In this document: one piece after another, positions 32,936 through 43,384 of the stretch
Layout: every line of letters begins with the position of its first letter
How positions within the stretch are numbered: the stretch's first letter is position 1
NCBI RefSeq assembly: GCF_000143105.1
Contig: NW_014040560.1
Span: forward strand, 2,108,001-2,172,000
Source: Grosmannia clavigera kw1407
Lineage: Eukaryota > Ascomycota > Sordariomycetes > Ophiostomatales > Ophiostomataceae
Length of the DNA stretch: 64,000 bases
Direction of reading: 5' to 3'
Program-made: the position numbers and the translations under genes
The notes under the pieces: model-generated
What the model saw: only the letters and a program-made list of their open reading frames with translations
The model's database searches: none
Told to the model about the DNA's origin: nothing

Positions 32936-34765
32936 TCACCTCCGCTTGAACATGATACGCCCTGTAGGGTTAGGCAAATTCTGTGTCTCAAAAATCAGGC
33001 TGGGCGGGCGCTCAGTCTGCCCATCAGGGAACCTAAAATCGTAATGTGTCAGGAGATAAACCATGATAGCCTTGATCTCAGCCGAGGCGAAAAAGCGACC
33101 TGGGCATGCGTGTCGACCGTAGCCAAAGGCCATGCTAGACGGGTGAGCGGCGGCGTATGTAACGGACGGCTCCGCCTTGTTGCCTTTCTCGGTCTGGGCT
33201 GCCTCTTTGGCTGTTATCTCATCGAACCGGAAACCGTTGAAACGGTCTGGCTCGGGAAACATTTCAGGATCCATCGAGATTGCATGAGCTGGAATGCCAA
33301 TAGTGGTGTGAGCAGGGATCTTCAAACCGTCCGACAGAGTGTAATCGTTGGCGATGACTCTCTCAAATGTGACTGTTAATTGTCAGCATGTATGCACTGC
33401 GGTTGGTTGAGGGACCTTCAAAATGAAACGTACCCAACAGTAGGGGATTGAATCTCTGGCTCTCCTTCATGATGCTGTCCAGTTTTGTCAGGCCTTGGAA
33501 GCCTTGTCGGCTAAGAAGGCCGTTAGTATCTACATTTTCCTCAATCTCCCGCCGAAGTGGCTCGATGTACTCCGGCATATCGCAGAGATCGTAAAGAAGT
33601 TGTGTCGGAGCTGCGGCGCTTGTGTGAATAGCCGCAAAGCTGACTTTAAGAAGAATTCCTGCCAAGAAAGTTGGATCTTTCTCGTCGCCCTTGGCATCCT
33701 CGGCCATCCAGTACAGCAGATCTGGGGCTACTGTGCCCGACGCCTGGCGCTCACGCAGAAGAGGAATGGCGGCTTTCTCTGCGGCTGCATAGTGGTTCTT
33801 GATGTTCCGAATAGCTGGTATCCAAGGAGCAACAAAGCGCTTCATAAACTCGGGGTAACTCTTCAGGGCCTGGGCTCCGATGAAACCATCCGTTGCAAAG
33901 TCAATAGATGATTGGATCCACTCCTTGTTATGACTGAGAGTTGTGCCGCCAAACATGCGACTTGAGACGCGGGCCACAATTTGGGTGATGCGGTCTACCA
34001 CGTCCACTTCGGTCCAGTCTGTAAGAGCATTGTTAGTGTGTGGACGGATGAGTAAATATGACGATTGCTTCATACCATCGCAGGGGGGGAATGAATCTTC
34101 AAAGGCGTCTTTGATCTCCTCTTGAATGTGTTCCATGACAGTCCCTGGCGTAACCGTTAGCATCGCGAACTAATTATATGAAAAGGAACAATTCTCTTTA
34201 GTCTTACACAAGTTTCGGTTCAATTGACCTCGGACAACTCGTGGGTGAAGTGTGGAACGACTGCCCATGGTGGTGTACTTCCCCTCGAACATCTACATCG
34301 GATATCAGTCGGTGGCCTAACCGCAATGCTGAAAAAGTACTGACCTCAATGAACGTGGCCACAAAGTCGACTTCCAGGACTGGCGCGGATTTCAAACATT
34401 CAAGATACTTGACGGGGAGCATCAGTCGCTCCCCGAGTTTGCTGGGCACATAATAAAGACCACGGTTGGACTAACAATCACAATGTCAGCGTCACCACAC
34501 ACTAACTAAAAAGCCATTGAAGACATATAACTGAGTCTTGGATTGAATTCACTTTCTTGTAGCCTTCCACTAGCATGCTCTTGCTGTCGTGGACGAACCG
34601 TTCACGGTTTCGTTTAATCGAAGCATCATCGTCTCCCCCCACAAACGGAATACCCTGGATATACTTCTGTTTGGCGCTCGGAATGCATAACAGTAGAATT
34701 GCACATACACCTGCAAGGACAATCCAGGTTGAACCTTTTGCATCCCGACAGTGCACTTTTGCCAA
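32936..34765 (-). CDS. Cytochrome P450 monooxygenase (P450-1), apparently intact
   Basis: Exons 34765-34532, 34470-34345, 34292-34208, 34144-34076, 34018-33434 and 33372-32936, about 511 residues. An N-terminal anchor (TWIVLAGVCAILLLCIP) is followed by GIPFVGG. Later parts include WTEVDVVDRITQIVARVSSR, AAIHTSAAAP (I-helix region of this subgroup), KESQRF (ExxR) and the heme loop FGYGRHACPGRFFAS with the ligand Cys. This heme loop and the Ala-Ile-His-Thr I-helix resemble P450s of fungal diterpene and indole-diterpene pathways (CYP68/CYP503-like). The first donor has two options (34531 or 34544 side), so about 12 residues after GYKK are uncertain. No in-frame stop or damaged motif is seen, unlike P450-3 and P450-4. 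Confidence 0.82.
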
Positions 34766-35259
34766 GGCAGTTGTCTGGGCGAAGTAATCCAGAAATTAGT
34801 CCGAAGGCCTAAAGAGAGACATGCTGGAAAATGATGTTTATGCGTAATTGGCTGACAGACCTAAGTTTCCAACATCTTTTAGAGCTCCATACTTGCCTCA
34901 TTGCTGATAACAGACCAGGATCCCTACAGCCGTACCATCATAAGAACATTCGGGTCTATCCAAAAAAGGCATACCCCGAAGCAAGGGTACAACACCAACG
35001 CAAACTTCCCGATTCACTCAACGAAGAACAATCTATTGGTCGGGTAGATGGCTTACTATCACATGTTTCATTGGCCGTACCAAAATCTCTGGATGAGGCG
35101 AATGGGGCCAATTTCCACACGTGAACGTGAGAGCCTTGGAATGATGCGAGGCTATTAAGTAAAAGTATCGCTGACGTAGAATTCGATTAGTATCCGAATT
35201 CCAATTACGCATCGGTATCTGTTTGCCTTGAGTGTACCATCAATAAACCCCCTTTCACA
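34766..35259. promoter_or_regulatory. Divergent region between P450-1 and the PLP enzyme
   Basis: The 494 bp separate two divergent start codons and hold both promoters. A 97-codon plus-strand frame here has no family resemblance and is taken as chance. Confidence 0.45.
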
Positions 35260-37205
35260 ATGGCAGACGCGTTTGCTCCCTTCAGGGTGGATGTTGACTT
35301 AGAAGCCGAGCGGGCGTTTGATACTCGACAGATCCACGCAGGTGCAAAGCCTAACCCCGCCACAAAAGCAAGGGCTGTGCCTATTTACGCGACAGCAGTA
35401 AGGCGGCTTCATAAGTGTCCATTTACGTGGGATTAGACCCGAAGGCTAATAGATCTGGTTGTGCAGTCATATGTCTTCACCGACAGCGAACATGCTCGGC
35501 GTGTGTGTAGCAATGAGGAGGCGGGATACGTCTACTCCCGGATAGCAAATGTATGTCTATGGCCGAAGATTTCGCTAGCCTCAAAACCCATATCATCATT
35601 ACCCAAGTAAAGATGAATGGGACATGATTGTCACTTGCGGCTCTAACCACGCTTGGAAACCCGACAGCCTACAGTAGAAGTGTTTGAGAAGAGAGTCGCT
35701 GCTTTGGAAGGCGGAACCGCCGCGGTAGCATGTGCTTCTGGCCAGTCGGCAGTCTTTCAAGCAATAATCTTGTGTCTAGCTCATACTGGGGATAACATCG
35801 TTGCATCAACCGCTCTCTACGGTGGTAGCTACAGCATGTTCAAGACGCTTCTACCTCGTATAGGGGTGACTGTTAAATGGGTGACTAGTGACAACGCTAA
35901 GGATTACCGGCCGCTCATTGACGATCGGACGAAGCTAGTCTTTGTAGAGACAGTGGGCAACCCACGTATCAGTATCCCGGATCTCCAGGCAATTGCCGAT
36001 ATCGCACATGAGTACTCGGTTCCCCTTATAGTATGTCCGCCCCGCCCCCTCCCTTAATATGGAAGGCACATGGATCTTTCGCTCTCGTATCCTCCCTTTC
36101 TTAGTTTTGTTTTCTCACGCCATGCATTGTATAGGTTGACAACACCTTTGGAGCAGGGGGGTTTTGGTGCCCCGTGATCTCTTTCGGTGCTGACATTGTC
36201 GTCCATTCTGCAACCAAGTGGTTGGGCGGCCACGGCACAACCGTCGGAGGCGTCATTGTAGACTCGGGATGCTTCGATTGGAACAAAGCCGGGGATCGGT
36301 TCCCGCATCTCACCCAGCTCAGCGATGGACCCATGCCATTTTCATATGCAGCTAATTTTGGCCGAGTGGCCTTTGCCATGGCCCTGCGGCTCGAAATTGT
36401 TATGGAGGTAGGGAGCGTGTTGAACCCCTTCGCTGCACAACAGATTCTCCTCGGCATGGAAACCCTGAGCCTCCGTTGTGATCGGATAGCCTCCAACGCG
36501 TTGAAGATTGCCACATTTTTTTCCAAACACCCACAGACCAATTGGATCAGTTATCCTGGTGAGTAAATATCCAAGCCCCGAGTTCGGGACCCCTCTTTTC
36601 TATGTATCATGGCTAGAGTTGAAGTGCTGGGTGACAGCGAAGAACAAGACAGCTGACTCTTTTTCGCCACGACAACTTAGGATTGCCGACGGACAAGTAC
36701 CATTATAGAGGAAAGAAGTATCTTCGTCGTGGGTACGGGGGTGTGTTGTCCTTTGGAGTGAAGGGTGGCACGATGGGCAGTAAGGCGTTTGTTGATGCTC
36801 TCCGCCTTGTTTCAAATATGACAAAGTACGCGCATTCTCATGGTGGCAGCCTACAGTTACAGATTACATTACACTAACACGAGGTCGGGAACTATAGCGT
36901 CGGAGACTGCAAAACCATGGCGACACATCCTTGGAGCTCGACGCACGCCATCATGACCGAGGAAGATCGGACAAATGCAGGGATCACCGAAGTGAGTATC
37001 TCTTAATACCATGCAACCTCGCATGAGTACTTCATTTTTTAGAGATAACACTAAATCGATTGCGTGGTGATAGGATCTCATCCGTCTTTCTGTGGGAACA
37101 GAAGACGTAGAAGATATTATCAAGGACATTACCCGGGGGCTACAGGCTATTACACGCAGTGAGAAGATAACGAATGGACAAGGACACGCAGAGAGTGACA
37201 ATTAG
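35260..37205 (+). CDS. O-acetylhomoserine sulfhydrylase-like PLP enzyme (Cys/Met metabolism family)
   Basis: Seven exons, 35260-35397, 35467-35550, 35668-36030, 36135-36558, 36681-36825, 36898-36991 and 37074-37205, give 459 residues with all phases consistent. The order is FDTRQIHAGAKPNPATKARA, VPIYATA, YSRIAN-PTVEVFEKR, ALEGGTAAVACASGQSA, the PLP pocket LYGGSY and VFVETVGNP, and the Schiff-base Lys in VVHSATKWLGGHGTTVGG. It ends VGDCKTMATHP...DLIRLSVGTEDVEDI. Ordinary members make homocysteine from O-acetylhomoserine and sulfide. Clustered fungal relatives (Fub7, FlvA, CndF, as I recall) use the same vinylglycine intermediate to make C-C bonds on the way to pipecolate-like amino acids. Its place inside a P450/NRPS/terpene cluster favours that role (inference). 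No damage is seen. Confidence 0.85.
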
Positions 37206-37363
37206 AGACTATTGCTACGGATATGCACTTGCTCGCAGGATAGGCCAGACTCTGTAGATAAGACATAGCTTAAAGAGCTATAACCAAGATTAAAGACGGG
37301 AGAAACTTATAAACAAGGGACTAAAGCTCTCCACCAATGATGAAAGCCTTAGAGTACTACTAT

Positions 37364-37650
37364 ACGAAGGTCCCTACCAAAAGTTTAAGCTTACCGCTTT
37401 TCCATAGCTGCGGCAGTATACAGTAACTAGTATAATGCATACGGAGAAAGCGTTAGCGACTGTATGCTAAACCTTAATAGACTAGCTTACTAATGTACGC
37501 CGCTAATTTATATTGCTATAGGGTACTTAGCATTTATAATACCACGCTAATTCGCTAGTAATAATACAGTATTAATAAAATATAAACACTATACCTACCT
37601 GCCTATTTTGCTAAAAGCGGTAAGCCTATACTTTTAGTAAGGGCCTTCGT
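37364..37650. repeat. Short inverted-repeat (MITE-like) pair beside the hAT-like element
   Basis: The left end ACGAAGGTCCCTACCAAAAG...CTTACCGC (37364-37400) matches the reverse complement of the right end (ACGAAGGCCCTTACTAAAAG...CTTACCGC, about 37614-37650), with mainly C/T differences. The end motif resembles that of the neighbouring hAT-like element (GGTCGCTACCAAAAG), so both may belong to one family. I see no clear target duplication. Confidence 0.5.
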
Positions 37651-37671
37651 AGTATTATACTAGTACTAGTA

Positions 37672-39125
37672 CAGAGGTCGCTACCAAAAGTCCTTTCTGA
37701 CCGCCTTAGACCCACAAATCTAAATAATGCCGGCAGAATTATTTGTTTACTTTTCCGTGCCGCTGCTGCCGTCGCGCCTTTTGTTTTTTCTTTATATCTA
37801 ATTCATTATACCTTTATACAATATTGCTACCCGGGCGCAGGCCCTTAGCTTAAAGCTATTCGGTGCTACGAATAATTAAATTAAAGCCTTTACTAGTATT
37901 TCTGCACGGCAGGTACATTTACTTCTTAATAAAGCTATTAACCGTAGCTTTAATATTAATGCACGCTTGCCGGTTATACTTAATATCTACGTTGTAGACG
38001 GTAACTAAACCGGCCGCCCTTAAAAGCAAGAACTAGTTAAAGAAGAGGTTTTTATAAAGGTGTGCACCGACCGCTATAGACGAGAAAAAACAACTGCTTA
38101 TTTAGCATATAAAATTAGTAGCGTTTTAATAATAATAGTTTAGCGTACTCTTTAAAACGTTAGGATAAAGAAGATAAAACTAATATAAAAGCCTAAATTA
38201 ACAAAGTTAATAAAATAAGAGCGGTTAGCTTAGTGCTTACGCTATAAACACTAAATATTAAATAATTAAAAAAAGTAATATAGTTTAATAAAACGTTTAT
38301 TCTTTTTTACTATAAACGAAAGAGCTATAAAGTTTAAAAAGCTTTAAATAAAAGGTTTTTATAATCTTATATTTAAGAAAGGTAGAAAGAATACTTTAAA
38401 TTTATATTTTAAGAATACTTTATATATAATAATAAAAGACTATTTTATATTTAACATTTTAAGACTATAAAAAGCGTATAAAGTTAAAAAAAGAGTTAGC
38501 GTTATAAAATTAGTAAATAAAACTATAACTTTATAAAGTATAAGAGCTTAAGACTAATGTTTATTATATTAGGCTATAAGATCTACTAAGATAAAAGCTA
38601 TAATAAAAGTTTATAAAGTAAATAAGCAAAGCTACTTATAAAAGCAGATTATTATTTTAAAGCTAATACCTTTTACTTATAAGTATAGTATAAACTTCTT
38701 AGTTTAAAAAAACTAAGCTTTAGCTTATATATATACTTTATAAGCAGTTGTATACAACTATATAATCGTTTAAAGGCTATTTTAGTGCCTAAATTTACTA
38801 GATTCAAATAATTAAGCTATACTAAATACACTTAAAAAGGCAAACTACTAAGTTCAGCGTGCCTTTATTAAAGGTATAAGCAAAGGCAGACTAGTAGCGT
38901 GCGTAGGCAGACTTAAAATAAGACTGTATTTAGGAGTGGATTAAAAGGATACTATAGCATATTTAGCAGGTAATCGCTTTAGGTAGTAGTAATGAATATA
39001 GGGAGGGACGAAAGGATGCACTAAAAAGGAGACGGAATGTAATTTGAAAATAGATTTCTTAATTAGGCTTAGTGCAAATAGTAGGGCTAAAGGCGGTTAG
39101 AAAGGACTTTTAGTAGCGACCTTTG
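37672..39125. mobile_element. RIP-degraded hAT-like transposon with 8-bp target duplication
   Basis: The element starts CAGAGGTCGCTACCAAAAGT and its reverse-complemented right end starts CAAAGGTCGCTACTAAAAGT. The inverted match runs about 45 nt, with G/A and C/T differences only in most places. TACTAGTA lies immediately on both sides (37664-37671 and 39126-39133), an 8-bp duplication typical of hAT elements. The caution is that TACTAGTA also recurs in the flanking simple repeat. The inside (1.45 kb) is AT-rich with no transposase frame left, as expected after RIP. Confidence 0.65.
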
Positions 39126-39761
39126 TACTAGTAGTATTTAAGTATTAAAGTATTATTTAAACTATTTATTTTTAGTTATATTTAATTATTATAATTACTT
39201 TATGTAAAGGTTACAGGAGGCTATACGTAGCGGTTATATAACGTAATGCACTGTAAGGAGCAGGAGGCTAAATAGGGTAAGTTGTAAGCAAATCTGTGTA
39301 TTGTACTAAGGAAGAAATAGATATATCGCAACCCTTCTAGGGATATCCGTTTTAATACTAGTGTTAGGCCCTACTTATTACCATTCTAACCAATCACAGT
39401 GCCGTATGGCTAAGTAGGGTAGAAGGTCTACAGCGTGGCGAATTCCCGTACTTAGCACTTTACTTTATTTTTTATTTTATTTTTTTTTTAACTTTATTAG
39501 TAATATATGCTTATATGTATATATATTTATATAAAGTAGCATTAGTAATATTAGTAATAGTACTACTAGTATACTAGTACTAGTACTAGTACTAGTGTAT
39601 AACTACTAAGGTAGTACTTATACTACTTTATACTACTCTAGTACTAGTACGGGTAAATAACTAGTATACTGGTTTGCCAACCCTGGAAACGTTAATCGGG
39701 CAGTCCTAAAATGCATTCAAGCTAAGTTTCTTTCGCGAAAACAAAGCTCATAAGTGTGATC

Positions 39762-41430
39762 TTAGGCAGCCATAACCTCGACAAAGCGATTAAGATCCCG
39801 ATCGTTGCTGTAGTCATCACACAACTTAATATCGTACTCTCGAAGAATGTGAACTAAGACAACCTTGAGTTCCGCAGAGGCGAAGAAGCGTCCAGGACAG
39901 GCGTGCCGGCCATGACCTAACCAAGAACAAGTAAATACATGGTTAGATTCAGGCCAATAAATATGGGGACAGTATTGGTTACTCACCAAAGCTCAACGCA
40001 TCTTCGTTGACAGTAGCAAATTGATACTTCTCCTCTCCTTCGGCCTCTCTCAATTTGTAGAACCTGAGTCCATCAAATTCATCTGGGTTATCCCAGATCA
40101 AGGAATCCCTGCTCACACATGCAGGCGAGGCGGCGAGTGATGTACCCTTCGGAATCACCAGACCATTGGGCAGCGTAAGGGACTTGAGTGCCTTGCGATT
40201 GACCGAAACCATGGATGGGGGGCTCATCCGCTGCACTTCGCGAAGGAAGCTGTCCATCTTCTTGAGCCGGAAAAGATCCTGTTTAGTTATGGGCCCTTCA
40301 TCTGAAAGGACATTGTCCATCTCTTCACGTAGAATATAAATATATTCTGGGCGTCGTGCTAGGTCGAAGATGGTGTGGGCCAGTTGTCCTCCCGTCGTGT
40401 GGATTGCTGCGACATTCATGACAATATGCTCATTGGCTTGGAATGGCAAGTCCCCGCCACGGCCATTCGAGTTGTCAATGAGCCATTGAATCATGTCAGC
40501 TGGTTTCTTGGTATCCGAGCCCGCCTGCAGTCGGGTTGTGATGATCGGGTTCAGCATCTCGCCCACTCTGCGTCGATAGTAGCGAACTCTCTTGGTTTGA
40601 GGTACAATCCACTGCATAATAGGCCAAGACCACGAGGGATACTCCCACATCATGGCTGCGCCAACAAATGAGTCTATCGTTGAGTTGATGGCCATCTGAA
40701 TCCTGTATTCTATTAGGACGAATCCTATGATGAGAGAGGTAGTTGGGTGTGAAGGGAACTTACCACTCCTCATTCCGCGATAGTGGCAAGCCTACAAAGA
40801 CCCGGCCAGAGACCAGGGCTATAGTGCGTGTAGACATGCCGTAAATAGGTGCTCTAACCCATCCTTCCGGGTCCGATGCGTGCGTAGACATGAAGTCTTT
40901 TAAAGCGTACTCAACCTCCTCTTGTATAACGGGAATAAGATTACCGATGCCTTTAGTCAGATCAAATTTGACTGAGTGAATCATGGCAGAACTATTAGAT
41001 GCCACCGAGGTGTATTGACCAAGGTAGCGATCGTACATCTCGTGGCGGAAGCTGATGGCCTCCTCGGGAAAGCTTTTCAAGTCATCAAGAAGGTGACCTG
41101 GTACGATAACCATTGGCTTATTAGATGTAGGAATTTTGAATAAACGATCACGGTACTTATGCGGGGACTCGTTAGATAATGCTGCATTCACGAGGTTTGC
41201 TGCGATTTGGACGGGTTTAAGGATTGTATGAAGTGGCATACCTCGTCATAGCCCTTCTTCATAATGTCCAGCATATCACCAGAATCATTTGTAAGAAGTG
41301 GAGCATCCAGCGTCGCTTCTTTCCTGGTGAAAAGCCATATGGCCAAGAGGGCAAGCAGCGAGGTAATGCTTGCAGTTGGGATTAAATTTGGCCCTGGGAG
41401 TGAAAAATAATAATCCATAGTGGGCAACAT
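39762..41430 (-). CDS. Cytochrome P450 monooxygenase (P450-2), apparently intact
   Basis: Exons 41430-41242, 41155-40764, 40702-39987 and 39916-39762, about 483 residues; three GT-AG introns of 86, 61 and 70 nt. An N-terminal anchor (ASITSLLALLAIWLFT) leads to GYDE-YRDRLFKIPTSNKPMV. Later come NEEWIQMAINSTIDSF, AAIHTTGGQLAHTIF (I-helix), REVQRM (ExxR) and the heme loop FGHGRHACPGRFFAS. It is the same subgroup as P450-1 and may hydroxylate the same scaffold at another position. The promoter has TACGGAGTA at 41514-41522. No stop or loss of a key residue is seen, although the RIP island begins right after its stop codon. Confidence 0.83.
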
Positions 41431-41720
41431 AACCTGAATCTGCTACCAATGCAAGTTAAACCCAATTGACAGTATGGATGCAGCTTTATACCAATAACCA
41501 TTTCTTGCGCGCTTACGGAGTACACATCTTTAAGTTTCGGTGTGCTTCTCGCACACATTTTACTATAAACGGACAAGTCCGGAGTATGCCGAGCAATACA
41601 TGCCGAATCGGGCTAACCCGTAACAACCATGGAGTTGAATTTAGTCGGATGCAAAAGAAGCACAATGGCCCATGGAGACGATTAAAGAGTCTAGAATAGA
41701 TACACAAAAACCATATGGGA

Positions 41721-42968
41721 TTAAACCTCCTTCTCGTCCCAGAGATCGTCCAGGCCTAAGCGTCCAGTCAAAGCAAGGTTGCTGGCCTGGGAGTCCAAAT
41801 CTTCAGTAAATAGCCTGTTCTTCATGTTGTGCCAATCAACACTACGCCACTTCTTTCCCTCACGGTCTATAAAAACCGTGTCTGTGTCCGGCCTCATAAG
41901 GTAGACGACCGTCATCTTGGACTTCCCCTTCTCAGCAGGGTGCGGAATGACACGGTGGAGCGATGATCGGAGGGCCTTGTTAGACAGGAACTCAACCGAA
42001 TCTCCAATATTGCACACAGTATGGCCGGGCTTTGGTGGAATAAACACCCATGCCTTCCTTTCCGGGTGGTAGACTTGGAGTCCACCGACTTCGGAGAAGA
42101 CCATAGAGAGACTCCCAATATCAGTGTGCGATACATGGCCAACCTCTTCTGCAGCTGGATTGTAAGGCAGGTATTTCAGCAATCCCAGGGCAGTAGGAGA
42201 GGCATGGTCCTGGTGATGGTGTCGGGCGAGGTTATCCTTGGCATCAAGTTCGAGAGACCGAGATAGACTGTCAAGGAGAACCCTTCCAATATCGCCGAGA
42301 CTTTTGTTAGTGGCTTCGAATAGCTCACGTCTCTCTTGAAAGGCCTTAGGCAGGTTGACAGGCTTGTCTCGGGCGGCATTTCGAAGGGCATGCTCAAAAA
42401 TCTATAGTAGAAGAGATGGATATTAGTTGATCAAGTTTAACATATTTCTTTCCTTGTATAAGGAGAAATGTGACATAAATAATAGAAAAAAAAAATAAAC
42501 ATTCAGATAGCAATTAATGATCACTAACCAAGAATCCTTCGAATCCATCGACTTTACCAGCAACTAAGCTAGTCTGGATGCTAGCAGGCTTGTAACTAGA
42601 ATGGATATCAGAATCTGTCACTATCATCATACTAGAGTGGCAATGTTATACCCGCCTACAATTTCTTCTCCGGACACATAATCTTTGTTAGCTTCCCAAG
42701 TAGACTTTTCCTCTTACGGCAGGTTGTAGAATTGATGGGCAGCAGACGTAACTAAGTTAATTTGCTTGGCGACTTCTCGAGATAGGTGGTCTCGCACGTC
42801 GAGATAGAAGAAGCCTAAATCTTTGCAGGCACGGAAAAGTTCGGCACTTGCCTCGGCATCGCAATTTATAATCTTCGTAATTAAGATTGTGTTAAGCCCG
42901 GCATCTTCAACTCCCGCGGCCAATTGTTTAGCAACGCAGTTGTCATCGTGCTCCGCATGAGGTGCCAT
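41721..42968 (-). pseudogene. 2-oxoglutarate/Fe(II) dioxygenase with one in-frame stop
   Basis: Exons 42968-42652, 42595-42529 and 42401-41721 follow one frame (354 sense codons) apart from TAA at 42716-42714. The stop lies between FYNLP and EEKSTWEANKD, where both sides clearly belong to the family (LGFFYLDVRDHL before, SGEEIVGG-YKPASIQTSL after). The core is whole: the HxD iron ligands in VSHTDIGSL, the distal His in SLHRVIPH, and IPPKPGHTVCNIGD. The family (isopenicillin-N-synthase-like, including gibberellin oxidases) hydroxylates or desaturates small molecules. CAA-to-TAA would explain the stop. A GTAAGA donor overlaps it, but no acceptor I tried restores the frame and keeps the conserved residues downstream. 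Confidence 0.75.
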
Positions 42969-43384
42969 TTTAAGTAATTATTAGGGAAGAAAATATGGTC
43001 TAGATGGGATGCAAATCAAACAATGATAGGTGTACTAGTACCTTATGAATTAGATTGATTCCCGCTAGATATAACATTGTTTCTTACATGCTTGCACTCC
43101 ATGGTGCTTTTATCATAATCATCCGTCTCGTTCCAAAATGTGACAGCTGACGTACGATTGCTACTCGACTAGGAAATTTCTAAGAGGTAATGCCTCTTAC
43201 GACATGAATACCGAGAGGACTTCAATATGTTGGATAGAGGTATATTGGTATGATATCTGCAGTGGTAGAATCTACCCGAACTCGTGAGATTTCGTTGAAA
43301 TTTTATTGTTTATATGCGGTCTTAGACGATGTTCATTTATGTATCTACACGCGGATAAAAATTTTCTTTGTAAAAGAGAAACAT
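42969..43384. other. Intergenic region upstream of the dioxygenase
   Basis: 416 bp holding the dioxygenase promoter and the 3' flank of P450-3. No other gene or repeat seen. Confidence 0.5.

Larger units (their letters stand above)
37206..39761. other. AT-rich RIP island between PLP enzyme and P450-2
   Basis: About 2.5 kb of sequence made largely of TA-, TTA- and TAAA-rich words with no usable frame. It contains a small inverted-repeat pair (37364-37650), a hAT-like element (37672-39125) and, at about 39540-39660, runs of TACTAGTACTAG repeats. It splits the cluster into an intact left part and a mostly damaged right part. Confidence 0.75.

Noticed and set aside
34831..35124. 97-residue plus-strand frame upstream of the PLP enzyme
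   Set aside because: No conserved motif, and it lies in a divergent promoter region.
39540..39660. TACTAGTACTAG runs as a telomere or centromere repeat
   Set aside because: The unit is irregular and restricted to about 120 bp within a RIP island. It is more likely simple-sequence decay and the preferred landing site of the adjacent element.
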